From Protula sp. h YS-2021 (taxonomy: Eukaryota; Annelida; Polychaeta; Sabellida; Serpulidae), in the NCBI GenBank assembly GCA_949752745.1, contig OX457027.1, positions 79,415,214-79,479,213 of the forward strand: a stretch of DNA of 64,000 nucleotides, given 5' to 3'. How positions within the stretch are numbered: the first letter of the stretch is position 1; every line of letters begins with the position of its first letter. The notes beneath the pieces were generated by a model. It saw only the letters and a program-made list of their open reading frames with translations. It did not search any database and was not told the origin of the DNA. Shown one piece after another: positions 26,156 through 37,735 of this stretch. A program made the translations under genes and the position numbers.

Positions 26156-26559
26156 GAGACTGGCTGTTGTACAACAACGAGAATATTTCTGGTCCCTTTT
26201 TGGATTTTCCATAGCATCGTTTATTTTATTCTATTAGATTCAAAGAAATCGTCAATAAATTAGATGTCAATATAGATGGTCACGTGGAAGTTCGTGAATT
26301 GATAGACGCATTGAAAAAAATTGAAAGACGTGTCTGAAAAGGATGTTGCCGAACATGTACAGCTGTCTTGTTTTCTCCCATTTTTCTCACTTGCAAACAA
26401 ATTTTGCAAATGGGTTTGCTTTGCTAAGAATTCACTGTTTATTCCTTTTTCTTTTTTTCCGTCTGGGAGGTTTGCAGAAAACTCCTACGCTATTTGCCGT
26501 AGGACGATGGCATTTGGCACAGAGATAGAGAGTGAAGAGCTGTCGTAAAACCCATAAAT

Positions 26560-27860
26560 TTCTTTGACCTTCAAGGTCAAGGTCAAACTGAGGTCAAAGT
26601 ATTTCTGACCTCATAGTGGTTTCCAGAAAACTGGCAGAGATATAGAGGATGATAGGTTGTCGGGAAATTCGCAAAATATTTGACCTTAACCTTCAAAGTC
26701 AAGGCCAAATTGAGGTCAAAACGTTTTCAAGCCCTATTCATCACCAAAAATTGCTGGAAATAGCGCTCAAATACCTGTTTCAACACTTGTGCGGTGTTAG
26801 TAGACAGTATCATCATGGACTGAATCTCGATATTCAGGGTCAAGGCCAAGATCATGTGACCTTTCTATATCATAATCCGTTAGACAAAGATTGTCCATTA
26901 TCTCGAAAACGATTAGATTTGAGCTTATTCTCGACCCTTTGTTCCTTAATAACGTTATATCAGAGGTATCTAGGTGACCCTGACCTTTTGCGTCATGGTC
27001 AAGGCTAAAAACCGGAAGTTGACTATTATCTCGAAAACGGGAAAGAATAGAACGAATTTGAGCTATTTTCCACCCGTTGGATCTAAAAGGCGTTACTTAA
27101 GAGATACCTTGGTGACCTCGATCTCTTCCGCCATGGTCAAGGTCAAAAACCACAAGTTCCTATTATCTCACGAAACCGTTAGAGATAGAGCGATTTTAGC
27201 TTTTGACTCTTTGTGCCTAAAAGATGTTACATAAGAGGGATCTTAGTGGCTTCGACCTCCTCCGACATGGTCAAGGTCAGAAACCTAAAGTTGACTATTT
27301 TCTCGAAAACGGTTAAGGAAAGAACAATCTTGAGCATATTTTCGACCCTTTTGGCCTTTAAGACGTTATATCAGAGGGAACTGGGTGACCTTGACCTCCT
27401 CCATCATGGTCAAAGTCAAAGAAAGGTAGATCACCATTATCTCGAAAACGGCTACAGATAGATCTTATTTTCGACATTTTCTGCCTAAAAGACGCTACAT
27501 AAGAGGTACCTCTGTGACTTTCACCTCCTGCGTCATTGTCAATGTCAAAAGCCGGAAGTTGACCATTAGACCATTATCCTGAAAACGGTTGGAGCAATTT
27601 TGTGCTTAATTTTACTCCGTTTGATCCTAAAAGACGTTTTGTAAGAGGTATCTCGGTAACCTTGACCTCCTCCGTCATGGTCAAGGTAAAAAACCAAAAG
27701 TTGATTATTATCCCGAAAACATTTAGAGATAGAGTGATTTAGAACATATTTTCAACCTTTTGGGCTTAAAAGACGTTATATAAGCGGTACCTCGGTGACC
27801 TTGACCTCTTCCGTCATGATCAGTTTCAAAAACCGGAAGTTGGCCGTTATCTAGAAAATT
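26560..27860. repeat. Tandem array, ~138-bp unit, about nine diverged copies
   Basis: The landmark AAGTTGACTATTATCTCG recurs near 27012, 27149, 27281, 27419, 27550, 27690 and 27832, so spacing is 131-142 bp. Each unit also has a TGACCTTGACCTCCTCCGTC and ATGGTCAAGGTC block. The short open frames in this span (26649-27461) run through repeat units and are not genes. Confidence 0.85.
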
Positions 27861-27869
27861 TTTAGAAAC

Positions 27870-28438
27870 AGAATTTGATTAGAGGTTACAACATATATAC
27901 TTCGATTATTATCAAGATAATAATCCTAAGCTGATAATTATGTCGAAACACTGGGAGATTTGTCTTTGATTAGATATATTGTGTCTCTGGCCTTCTGCCA
28001 TTGCAAGTGGGTGCCATTTCGCTAAGTGTAGCAAAATTCGGTCTAGTTGATGTATATGCCCTGAATTTGTAGCTGTTGGTTTATTACAGACCTACCAGTT
28101 AGGTACATTAGAGGATATCATACTTTTGGGGCCTAGTAATAAAAATCTCCATTAAGAAAGGTGGATTATTGGAAAGGGGTTAAATATTTAACTGATATTT
28201 AAGTCTGCTTCAGAAGTGCTCTAGAAACAACTGTACCTGTGACAGCATTTTTATTGTTTATTTTTGAGTTTTGTCTTTTTTGTTGCGCACGCCAAGCAGG
28301 GCTTGTGTGATGTAACTCAACTTAAAAATCATGATTTTCTAGTTTTTAATCGTTTTTCATTAATCCTTTGTGTGTAGTATAGACACCCAGGAATCGTTTG
28401 TAACCCCTTTGTTTAAACATTCCTATCTTACGCTTATC
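27870..28438. other. Intergenic, nothing recognised
   Basis: AT-rich sequence between the tandem array and the first recognisable Polinton homology. No Polinton terminal repeat is visible, so the left end of the old Polinton is lost or unrecognisable. Confidence 0.5.
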
Positions 28439-28738
28439 AGTGCACATGAGCTTCGGGGGTGGGAGGATTATCAGTGGGCAGCAGATTAAGAGATATCTAG
28501 AGTCGGTAGCTTCAACTACTCCAGTGTTTGTCAAGCATTCTCTACCCCGTGTGCCTGCCAACAAAGTATTAGCACTACGCACAGGAGAAGCAATAGACAG
28601 TAACAATGTGGACCATGCACACAGCGTACGCAATGCCAGCATCTTATGCAATGCACGTAGTGTAAACGACGCGCGCCATGCACGAAGTAGTGTATGTACG
28701 CATCCAGTGCGTCAACGTGCATGTATGATTTAGTCATC

Positions 28739-29458
28739 ATGGAGTCAACAAGTTTTTACATTCCTTTGCCTAGAAGTGCTATCATGAACTATTATCCTAC
28801 TGATAAAGCTTTTAATTATCAAATTCGTTTGCCTCGTAAATTATATTTGAAAGCAAAATATGAAGTGGCCTTAGATGAAATTCAATGTCCACACACATGG
28901 ACGACAATGAGACAAGAAACAGACTATTACATTCACTACCGGTCGTCAAAAGATGATACCTTTTATGGAGTTGGCATTACATATGCTTACTATAGATTCA
29001 AATCTGAAATACGTGATGCAGTAAATTATGAATTAGAAACATCTATTAATTCAAGCTCTATTCGGTTAAAGTATGATAAAATTAGATGAAGAGTTTTGAA
29101 AATGATTATGAAATTGTCTTTTGTCCTGGATTAGCTGAGATTTTACGATCTATACCAAATCAGTGGTATAGACAATCTGGTCCTGATGAACATAAAGCAG
29201 ATGTGAATTTTATACACTTTATGTATTTGTGAACCACAAGTAGTTGGATATTATTATGTTCCTTTACTAAGTTCTATTCCCATTCAAAGTCATGGTGGTT
29301 ATATTATTATGAAAATTTATGAAGAAACTCATTACGTACCTGTTAGCACATCAAAATTTGACACGATAGAAATCAGCATTAAGGATGACACAGATCACGA
29401 TGTTATTTCAAACTAGAAAAGTAATCTGTAAACTTCATTTTCGTCAAAAAAATTGTAA
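28739..29458 (+). pseudogene. Minor capsid (penton-like) protein remnant
   Basis: ATG at 28739 starts a frame open to 29089. It matches the N-terminal half of the intact element's minor capsid protein (shared MESTSFYI, MNYYP, NYQIR, PHTWTTMR, LKYDKIR). After the stop at 29087, homologous blocks continue out of frame to about 29458 (LRSIPNQWY, CEPQVVG, HYVPV). The upstream 28531-28739 also resembles the leader of the intact gene. The family is a single jelly-roll capsid vertex protein. Confidence 0.85.
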
Positions 29459-29466
29459 AAGCATTA

Positions 29467-29801
29467 TGAAAGAATATGTATCCATTTGCATACCGCAAAC
29501 ATTTTCTTCATCAAGTGTGTGGAGATTTGCCAGGATTTAAATCAGCACGCTTACAATATGGAGATAATTTGGTTCGTTCTTGAGATCATTGGCTAGTAAA
29601 GCTATTCCACTCATTAAGGCAGGAGCTGAAATTGTTGCACCACATAGTAAGGAAGCTACAAAGAATGTGGTTAAAGACGTGACTGGTCGTGCAGCTCAAG
29701 ACGTTGTTTATGCTATTGATAAATGAACTACACCAAAGAAAGTTGTTAGAAGCTGAAAGAAAGTGAAAGGAACAACATCAAAAGATGTATTTGTAAAATA
29801 A
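29467..29801 (+). pseudogene. Core/lytic-like basic protein remnant
   Basis: The plus strand reads a Met start, then PGFKSARLQYGDN-like sequence and a following basic, Ala/Lys-rich segment (KAIPLIKAGAEIVAPH). This parallels the intact element's 118-residue protein at 49951-50307, with frame breaks near 29585 and 29730. Confidence 0.75.
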
Positions 29802-29822
29802 AAAACACAAGGTCAATCATAT

Positions 29823-31066
29823 ATGATCATTCTTGTGAATGTTGTCTTTCTTCATTGGAATGGTCTCACATACCACCAACTCAACTGCTGTAGAAAAAAG
29901 TTATGGTGTAGACTATCGGTCACTCGCTGCCATTAGAGATGGTGTTCTAATAGAATCTTATATTCCTGCTACTACCGAAGAATTTTAGATTTAAGGAATA
30001 GTAGACTTTGTGCTGTATGCATCATTGTCAAGAGAGATGTTAAAGCTTGTGGAGATCTGTTTAATGGTTTCTGGTCCAATATTGAATTGTTTCTGAACGA
30101 TCGATTGCTTTCACGTAGTAACAATTCCCATGGAAAGTCTTGATTCTGAACGCTCCAAGTGTCTCATCTATAAGAATTAATGCTGAATCGATTAATTCTA
30201 ATGCGGTGAAATTAGCCAGTCATGGAAAGCTTAAACAGGTTTTAATGTAAATACTGCTGGTGGTGAAATATTTTAAACAGGAAATAATAGCTAACATAAT
30301 CGTTATTTCTATACGCGTCCAAATCGTGAGTGCATGCTGACAGGTGCCTCAAGAGTAGATTTGTTTGAGGAGGATCGGTATCTTCATAACAGTATGAGCA
30401 TGAAATAGCGTTTGTATAGACATAAAGATGAATATTTATTAATGGCTGTAAACGATACCTTTAGGGTAGAAGTGAGAAATATGTTTTAATTATTCACAAA
30501 GTGAGGGTAGTCCAGATATTCAACTCCTGCCAATTTTCCTTCTACCAGAAAAGAATGTAAAATTTTAGCGATTCCCACTGGATTTCACTGGATTTGTGAC
30601 AGATAACATCTTTTTGGGCCAATTACCAAAACATATTGTAATTGGAATTGTCCATCATGAAACCTTTGCTGGAATAATTTAAAAAATTTACACAATTTGA
30701 CATTAATTACATGCAGCTGTACACTGATTGTGAACCAGTCCTATCCAAACCTCTCGAGCTTAACATTGTTGAAGGAAAATATCTTGACACTTTTAAAACT
30801 CTTTACAAATCTTTTGACAAACCGAATGGTGAGAAAAGTTCCATCATAAACGAGAAGGTTAAGATAAAGCATAATCTAGAGGTTATGCTTTATTTTCTTT
30901 CGACTTAACACCTGATTATGATGGTGACCATTTAGGCCCTTATTACTGCGGCTTGAGATGAATTTTGCCAACGCCTTGCAAAATACAGTGAATGCCATAG
31001 ACTATGCTCAATTTGACAATATCATTGGAGTAAGGCGAATCGAAGTACTCATTTTGATTATCAATC
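29823..31066 (+). pseudogene. Major capsid protein remnant
   Basis: Homology to the intact major capsid protein starts at about 29823 (DHSCECCLSSLEWSHIPPT). It runs, with many frame changes and deletions, to about 31066. The best-preserved pieces are 29880-29990, 30330-30480 and 30711-30908 (LELNIVEGKYLDTFKTLYKSFD). The double jelly-roll fold could not be made from this copy. Confidence 0.85.
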
Positions 31067-31083
31067 ATAACAACGAAGCAGAT

Positions 31084-31466
31084 AGATGTCATATTGACGC
31101 ATGATGTCATAGACTTATTCCACGGAGTGTTCCCTATGGATCAGCTGCCAGCATTACAAAAAGGGCCCTTTGTCATTAGCCAGACAGTTATGATGAATCC
31201 GATGAACATTGGGTTGTCTTGTACCTTATCAAAGTTGTGGAATGTTTTCACTGTTATGGAGTTGCACTTACAGAAGAAGGGTTACAAAAGTTTTTAAATA
31301 ATGAGTATGTGTATAATTCAATATCATTCCAGAAGCTCATTTCCAATACTTGTGGTTTTTATCGTGTGTATTATATATTATATAGAGCTCGAGATCATAA
31401 TATGTTTGAAGTGATGGAGATTTTGTAAGTAAATGCTTCGTATATAGACATTATAAACCATTGCTT
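31084..31466 (+). pseudogene. Adenovirus-type cysteine protease remnant
   Basis: Blocks homologous to the intact protease are readable: FHGVFPMDQLPALQKG, DESDEHWVV-like sequence near 31200, and SNTCGFYRVYYILYRARDHN near 31340-31400. The nucleophile region TCGFY is still visible, but the frame is broken between the blocks. Confidence 0.85.
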
Positions 31467-31565
31467 TAGTAAACTTGGTTAATTGTTTTAATTGATAGTT
31501 AGTTTTTAGTTTCAGTAAAAGATTTTGTATATAGGCATTATAAACCATTGTTCTAGTAGCTTGTT
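31430..31565 (+). repeat. Local duplication of the protease 3' end
   Basis: The segment ending ...ATTATAAACCATTG (31439-31470) is repeated about 91 bp downstream (31530-31562), so the last codons of the protease and its 3' flank were duplicated after the gene died. Confidence 0.75.
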
Positions 31566-32063
31566 TAATTTTCTTAATTTATAATTAAGTTTTAGTGACA
31601 CATTTATCTACATGTATATTTGTAAATTATTACTGCTACACTGCTATACTAATGCCACTCTAGCGTCATATCATTCTAATGAGTCGCTACATGTTACTGG
31701 CGTGGTGTTGATTCATTCATAAACCTTTCTTCTAAATGGAGGTGCTAAATGTTGAGGTGCTAATTCACCCATAAACCCCGTTTCATTCTTAAGGAGGGAC
31801 CCTGTCGAGGTGTTAACTCATCTGTAAACCATATATCATATATCATATATATTGTTGTGTATTATAATCAAGTATTATTTGAGAAAAAAATATAAAAAAC
31901 TCATCTGTGTGTTTTTTATTTATTTCACATAATAAATCACGTATATTTACAATCGATTCAACGCAATTCAACAAATCACAAACATTTAAAAGTAGTGAGA
32001 ACAAAAAATTACTATTTATTATTGAAAAAAAGTGTTTCAAATAAACATTATGCTTTAACGAAT

Positions 32064-32830
32064 CCGGGACATTTGGGCCTGGGACTTTTGGGTCTGGGAC
32101 ATTTGGGTCTTGGGTATTTGGGCCTGGAGTTTGGCCTGGGACATTTGTGCCTGGAGGTTATTTTACGTTTGTGCGAATGTGTAGGTTTTGTCTGTATATG
32201 TAAATTTATACCTATACAACCCAATGTTACAATTTCCTTTTCTTTTTTCAAAATTTTAGTAAACATCTATAGAATTTCATTGATTCTCAACACCAGCGAT
32301 ACTTTTTAACATTAACTTTCTCCACCCTTTTTGTGATAGTTATTCAATATTCAACTGTTTTGAATAGCACTATCCTTTTAAGTTTCAAGCAAAGTAATGT
32401 GCTATGACAGCTTGGACATACCTATTAACTGCAATTAAGCAATATTGTGTGCACACATTGCCAAGTGAAAAGTACTGTCATTTAAAGTTTCAACCAAAGC
32501 AAAGTGCTATGACAGCTTGGCATGGGCATACCTGTTAATTGCAATTGCTGTTAAACAATATTGAAATGTTTTTTAATAGCGGATGTATTTATTTTTGTAG
32601 CATATGCATTTCTATTGCAATTTTAGAGTGATCAAAATTACTATTGAGGAGTATTTATGCATGTAAATAAGATATGAAGCGTGATTGTCTTATTTTTTTT
32701 ACTCTTTCAAATGCCCAAATGTCCCAGGCTCAACCCAGGCCTAAATGTCCCAGGCCCAACTCTAGGCCAAAATGTCCCAGGCCCAAATATTCCAGGCCGA
32801 AATATCTGGATACCACAATTGGCCTGGGAT
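32064..32830. mobile_element. Fold-back element inserted where the PolB C-terminus should be
   Basis: The left arm (32064-32165) is built of GGGACATTTGGGCCT-like ~13-16-bp units. The right arm (32705-32830) is the inverted form (AAATGTCCCAGGCCCAA). The ~540-bp centre has no coding frame. No clean target duplication was found. The Pro/Arg/Lys-rich frame on the minus strand at 32048-32266 is a translation of these units, not a gene. Confidence 0.7.
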
Positions 32831-32879
32831 TGTAAATAGTAACATATCTGTTTTCAGGTAGATACTCTCCAGGTAGATA

Positions 32880-34501
32880 CTCTCCAAAGTTGTTGCGTTG
32901 GAATACATCTCAGAACCGATGTACATGAGTATAATTCTTATCACTAATTCCTTCTTCAGACAATTGACTGTAAAAGTCCTCTTGTTGTGGAAGTTTGGTT
33001 TCTGCATACTTGGAGGGATCATCAACATAATCATAGCGATATACTCCTTTTCTGAAAAGTAACTCTTGATGTTGATTTATACGCAGATGAGCAGTCATAT
33101 TCCGGAACTTATTTTACCTTCAGCCGTTAAGACGGTTGCTAATTTTTTCAACGATGCTCCCATGCTCCCATGAATTGGTAGGGGGCGATGAATTTTAGAT
33201 TGTCCATGGTAACCGCAATGTACTTTTCAACATTGTTGGGAATGACTGACAGCCTCAACTCTTTGAATTTTCCTATGCTGTCCATAAGAAGATGACTGTC
33301 ATATCCTCGTAGGTTGCAGAATAGGACAGGATTGACTAATGAATCCCGCTTTCCTTGCTGATCCTTTCTTAAGCGAAACCGTAGGTTGCATTCACTATTG
33401 GTGCTCAATGGTTTTTTTCACTGATGTAACCATGATCTCGCACAGGATCAACTCCCATCAACTCATGGCAAACATAGCAATAGGTAGCATGTACAAACTG
33501 TTTCTTAACTTCAACATTAATTTCAAAGCATTTTGGCTTGTTCAATTGATTCAAAATGTAGGGTCAGGTTCATCCAACATATACTGTAAAAATTTGAGGA
33601 CACCATTATCTCCACGGTAAAGCACAGGAGCACGCTTCTCATAATCGCTAACGACAACAGAGGAAAAACTGCTAGCCTTGTGATGTTGATTCTGCATAAA
33701 TGAAAAAGGGTGCCTTTGGTTGTTTTGCAATGTCCTTGAATCGAATGATTGTACCCTCTGGAAATGACAATCGTTGTGTTCCATGCTTCCCACACACTTC
33801 ACGGTGTTTGCCCAAAAGGTCATGTCGCATAAACCCAAGCAGACAATTAAAGCAGTGAGAGGTTTTGCCATCAAGTTTTGTACGATGCTTCATGAGTCGA
33901 CTAAAGTTCTTAATCAGACAATAATGTTTCTTCTCATTGTCACTGATTAGCAGTAAGTTATGTTACTGTTATGTGGACTCATGCGACTCATGTGGATGGG
34001 TACCACAACTTGATTTTCCCAACCAAAACGTTGATGGTTATGTTCTTCTTCTTCTCAAATTTAGGAATGTGATGAATTGGTGTTAGAAATGTGATATCTT
34101 CTACATTCAGCTCATGTTCAAATGGTCGATACTTGTAAACTGAACTTATATTGTCATGCATTGGATGGAGATGAGCTAATACAGACCATAGGAAGCACCT
34201 GTTGTCTGTGTTCTTGATGTTGATAACACCAATAGTATTCTTCATCTTCTTTGGCAACTCAGTGCAGCAGAAGGCCTGCAAGAGTTCTAATGTAGCTTAT
34301 AAATTTCAATCTGAAGAATATTATCCAGCATCCATGCAGATCTTTGACATTATCCAGCATCCATGCAGATCTTTCACGATCATGCTCATAAAACTTGCTG
34401 AACAAATAGTTCAACGCGTTTGGCAAATTGTTATCAATATCTATTTCACTGAGTGTTCTGAAAGTCAGATGAGTGTTATTCACACGTTCTACTAACACTC
34501 T
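32880..34501 (-). pseudogene. PolB fragment: exonuclease part, frame-broken
   Basis: Minus-strand pieces match the intact polymerase in collinear order. 34528-34259 matches the N-terminal region, 34281-33988 the NKDN-CFLWSVLAHLHP region, and 33893-33551 the zinc motif and Exo I region. 33408-33148 has CNLRFRLRKDQQG and the Exo II motif NLRGYDSHLL; 33098-32910 has LLFRKGVY...DYVDDPSK. The palm motifs (DxxNLYG, NSxFG, DTDS) are all missing beyond 32880. A 29-bp tandem duplication lies at 34320-34377. Confidence 0.88.
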
Positions 34502-35477
34502 CCCAGTTAGCATAATTTTTCGTCCCAAATATAAAACGCGTTGTTTTTAGATGGGATTTACGTGGGAACGTGGGACGTTGGCATGGCCAAATAGAAAACA
34601 TGTGTAATATACGTGGACATTCCCACGGTGTGATTTCCGTTTAAATTCTACATATAATATGCATAGGCTTTCCCACGTATAAAATGCACGGGTAGATGCA
34701 TGCGTAAACCGCATAGTTTTTCCCTCGTAATGCCCACCGTGGGCATTCCCCTGTATAATATACGTAGAATTCCCCACTTCTAAAATGCATGGGTAGTTAG
34801 CGCATATGATATGTATATTATACTTTTGAATTCCTACGTAAAATTTCATTAGAAGTTATTTGTATATCACATGCATATTATACGTGGGATTTCCCATATG
34901 GGCATTCCCATGTAAAATACACGTATATAATGCGTGAAAATTTCAACTTAGTAAATGCATGGGGAAATATACGCATATTATGCGCAGTCTGGCAATATGG
35001 GTTTATTATCGCAGACCGGAAACAGCCGCCATTGAGCGATAATATATTTAAATTTTGCTAAATTCTGCATATTTTGGTGGAGGGCTGCCTTTTTCCTATG
35101 TATAATAGAAAGTTAGGCATGGAAATACCAATTTCACTAAAATTTTATGCTTAAAATTCTCTTAAGGAGTACTTTATAACTGCACTATAGTTATAAAGGT
35201 TCATGTCTGTGCATTCGATGGAGTTATCGTGTCGTCCCTTTAAAATTCCATGCTTAATATGCGTGGGAATTCCCACATATAAAATGCATGGAAATATATG
35301 CGTATAAAATGCATGGGTTCACATGCGCATAATACACATCGGAAAGAGTCTCAAACTCTCCTTAATCCCACGTAACTACATGGGAATTCCCAACAAAACA
35401 CACATTATTTATGCGTGGGTACAGGGGAATACCCACATATATTATGCATAGTCCCCACGTGAGACTGCTATCTGGGG
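34502..35477. mobile_element. ~975-bp inverted-repeat insertion inside the PolB pseudogene
   Basis: PolB homology stops at 35478 and resumes at 34501. The intervening sequence has imperfect 11-bp inverted ends: CCCAGTTAGCA at 34502-34512 and, in reverse complement, CCCAGATAGCA at 35476-35466. The interior is made of many short palindromic GTGGGAATTCCCAC and TATAAAATGCATGG motifs. No target duplication longer than 2 bp is obvious. It has no coding capacity. Confidence 0.75.
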
Positions 35478-35690
35478 CTATGTTTATTTGTTGTTATTTT
35501 CTTGAATCGAGTTAAAACGACAATGTTCCATTTTATTCCATTGTCTAATCTGTCTTTCATATGTCGTGTGATACTATTTTCTTGCTGTCGCATTTCAAGT
35601 AGTAAGTCGGATTCATTTTCAGGTTCAAACACTTCTTGATGTGCATGTCCACCAAGGCTTGTTCTTCTGCCTTTACCCACTTGCATTACA
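35478..35690 (-). pseudogene. PolB N-terminal fragment
   Basis: The minus-strand frame from 35686 reads QVGKGRRTSLGGHA...SDLLLEMRQQENSITRH, collinear with the intact polymerase just after its N-terminal zinc fingers. Upstream, 35690-35760 reads Lys/Gln-rich sequence instead of the zinc fingers. Confidence 0.88.
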
Positions 35691-35939
35691 TCCTTCTTTA
35701 TTTGTTTCTTCGCTTGTGTCTTAGTTTTTGTCTTCTTTTGTTTCTTTGCATCAGGTTATCTTTTTATACGAATGCTTACGGTGCTGCAGGAGTATCATCG
35801 CCTGCACGATCTGCATATTGTACGATCAATAAAAACTTTAACTTATACTGGACATTATGATTAAAGAATGGTTGAATTAAATCCAGTAGTTGTGCAGTTA
35901 TTCGATGGTGAAGTTGATATGGCTGCCTTATATGCTATA

Positions 35940-36215
35940 TATCCTTGGGGGGGGGGAGGGGGGGGGGGAGGTTCGAAAATGAAAAATGTTCAGAATGGTG
36001 TGGAACATAAAACTATGCCATATCTCTATTTCCCGCCTAGGACCGAGTACGAAATGAAAAATGTTCAGAATTGTCTGAAACACAAAAGTATGCAAAATTC
36101 TCACTTTCCCGTCGGGGGAAGGCGGGGAGAGAGTCCTACAGTGAAAGATGATCAGAATTGTCTGAAATGTAAAACTTTGTAAAAATCAGGGGGGGGGGGG
36201 GGGGGCGGGGGCCAG
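35940..36215. repeat. G-tract rich tandem repeat
   Basis: Three units of about 75-85 bp share AAAAATGTTCAGAATKGTSTG and end in G-rich tracts. Long G runs lie at 35947-35971 and 36190-36213. Confidence 0.7.
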
Positions 36216-36356
36216 GGGTCAACATCATCCAGAATTCCCATGACATTTCTAGATAGATCACCCAGAAATTACATCCGAAAATGTCGTTATACACCTACTG
36301 CACGATGTCACAACTAACTAGTTAATCTGTTGTAATTGATCGAGTAAACAAATTAA

Positions 36357-36449
<93 letters not shown>
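36357..36449. repeat. (ATT)n microsatellite
   Basis: About 31 perfect ATT units. The poly-Asn open frame across it is an artefact. Confidence 0.95.
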
Positions 36450-36451
<2 letters not shown>

Positions 36452-37735
36452 TTTTTATATTCTTTTCGCTTTCGAGCCTTTCCCCTCTCCGGAATGGTGG
36501 GGTCCACTCAAGAAGAAATTGGTTATCAAGTGTGTCAATGACTTTTTAAAACAACCCCTGATCGAGCAGTACCAGGTTCCGAAAATACCCCTGTTTTAAC
36601 CAAAAGTGGACACCTTTGTATATTTCAACCAATATATTTAATTGATAATTGATAACTAATTTAATAAATCAAACTTAATTGATAAAACAACAAGCCTTTC
36701 ACTAATTTAGATATTTTTGTGTATAGGCCGTACCCACTAATTTGGTGGAAACGTTGACTACTGACCCCCCTACTCCCTTTTTTCAACCAAATTGGTGAAT
36801 GCCTTACATTTGACAAAAATTTTGCAAAAAATAGGCCAATGTTCGGTAGTGGACTTAGTAACGCTTTTAAATGCACAGTTCCCCCAACAATTCCCAGTTT
36901 TCGCTTTCAAACGTATAGTAACACACATTCTACCCAGTGCCCCCACCCTCCCCTGGGTTTTAAGTCCGACACCCAAATCTTATTTACTGTTGTTGTTTCT
37001 GCTGATAGAAATAACCGGTAATTCAAGAAGCATTGGAGAGTTTTGTTCTCGAACTTAATTACTTATATCACGACTCGTTCTTTACAGTTCTAGGATGACG
37101 CACGATCAATGTGTGAATGAATCTACATGCGGTTGTTGCTCCCATGGCCTACATTTATCAACGTGAAAAAAAACCTTGAAATTATTGCCAGAAGAAATTC
37201 AAAGAATGCACTCCACACTCAAACATTTTTTTGGTATATGCACTTCTTGTGGATAACCGTCTAAGGTCAATTAAGTAGAATTCAGAGTACAAAGATTAAA
37301 AATATTTTCCGTTGTTTTTTCATGCGAGTACGAAAACGTATAAAGATCTGCAATGCTCGTGACTGCTCTTTTTTTTCGAGAGCAATTCAACGTCGTATTG
37401 GGCTCCAGATGCTAGTGAAAAGCTCAAATGCAGCAACAACCATTGGTATCAACTGGCGGAAACCAGTCCTTGAAATGTGTTACTTGTCAGAAATGGAATG
37501 CGGCTAGAATGCTCTACAATCTGCTTAAAGATTACGGATATTCTAGACCAATGACAAAGTATCTCAGCCATCTGGAAGTGAAATATCAAGTTACTTTGCA
37601 CACACTCTCATTATAACTGCTAACGTGTTCCAACTGTGGTGGGTTAATTGTTGCACTCATTGCATGCGGTTTAAACAATATTCAATTCAAGAGCACGTGT
37701 CAGTCTTGGTTACAAGACAAATGGTTAACAAAAAA
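36450..37735. other. Intergenic/unknown, upstream of a probable host exon
   Basis: Short frames at 37322-37616 (for example SLKCVTCQKWNAARMLYNLL) are not recognised and overlap in different frames. A promoter for the exon at 37736 would be expected here, but no TATA box or clear regulatory motif stands out. Confidence 0.35.

Larger units (their letters stand above)
28440..35760. mobile_element. Old, broken Polinton/Maverick of a second lineage
   Basis: From left to right it holds remnants of the minor capsid protein, core-like protein, major capsid protein and protease on the plus strand, then the N-terminal half of PolB on the minus strand. This is the same relative order as the intact Polinton at 41-57 kb but in opposite orientation. 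Protein similarity to that element is clear yet only moderate; the minor capsid N-terminus differs at close to half of its positions. The two are therefore separate lineages rather than a recent duplication. Integrase, ATPase, the PC4-like genes and the polymerase palm are absent. No terminal repeats are seen. Confidence 0.9.

Noticed and set aside
26649..27461. Chain of plus-strand frames of 82-119 codons
   Set aside because: They span units of the 138-bp tandem array and change frame with unit length.
28440..28733. 97-codon plus-strand frame upstream of the old minor capsid gene
   Set aside because: The region corresponds to the leader of the intact element's gene, and the protein has no counterpart there.
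32048..32266. Basic Pro/Arg/Lys-rich frame resembling a protamine-like protein
   Set aside because: It is the complement of the GGGACATTTGGGCCT units of the fold-back arm.
36322..36507. Poly-Asn open frame
   Set aside because: It is the translation of the (ATT)n microsatellite.
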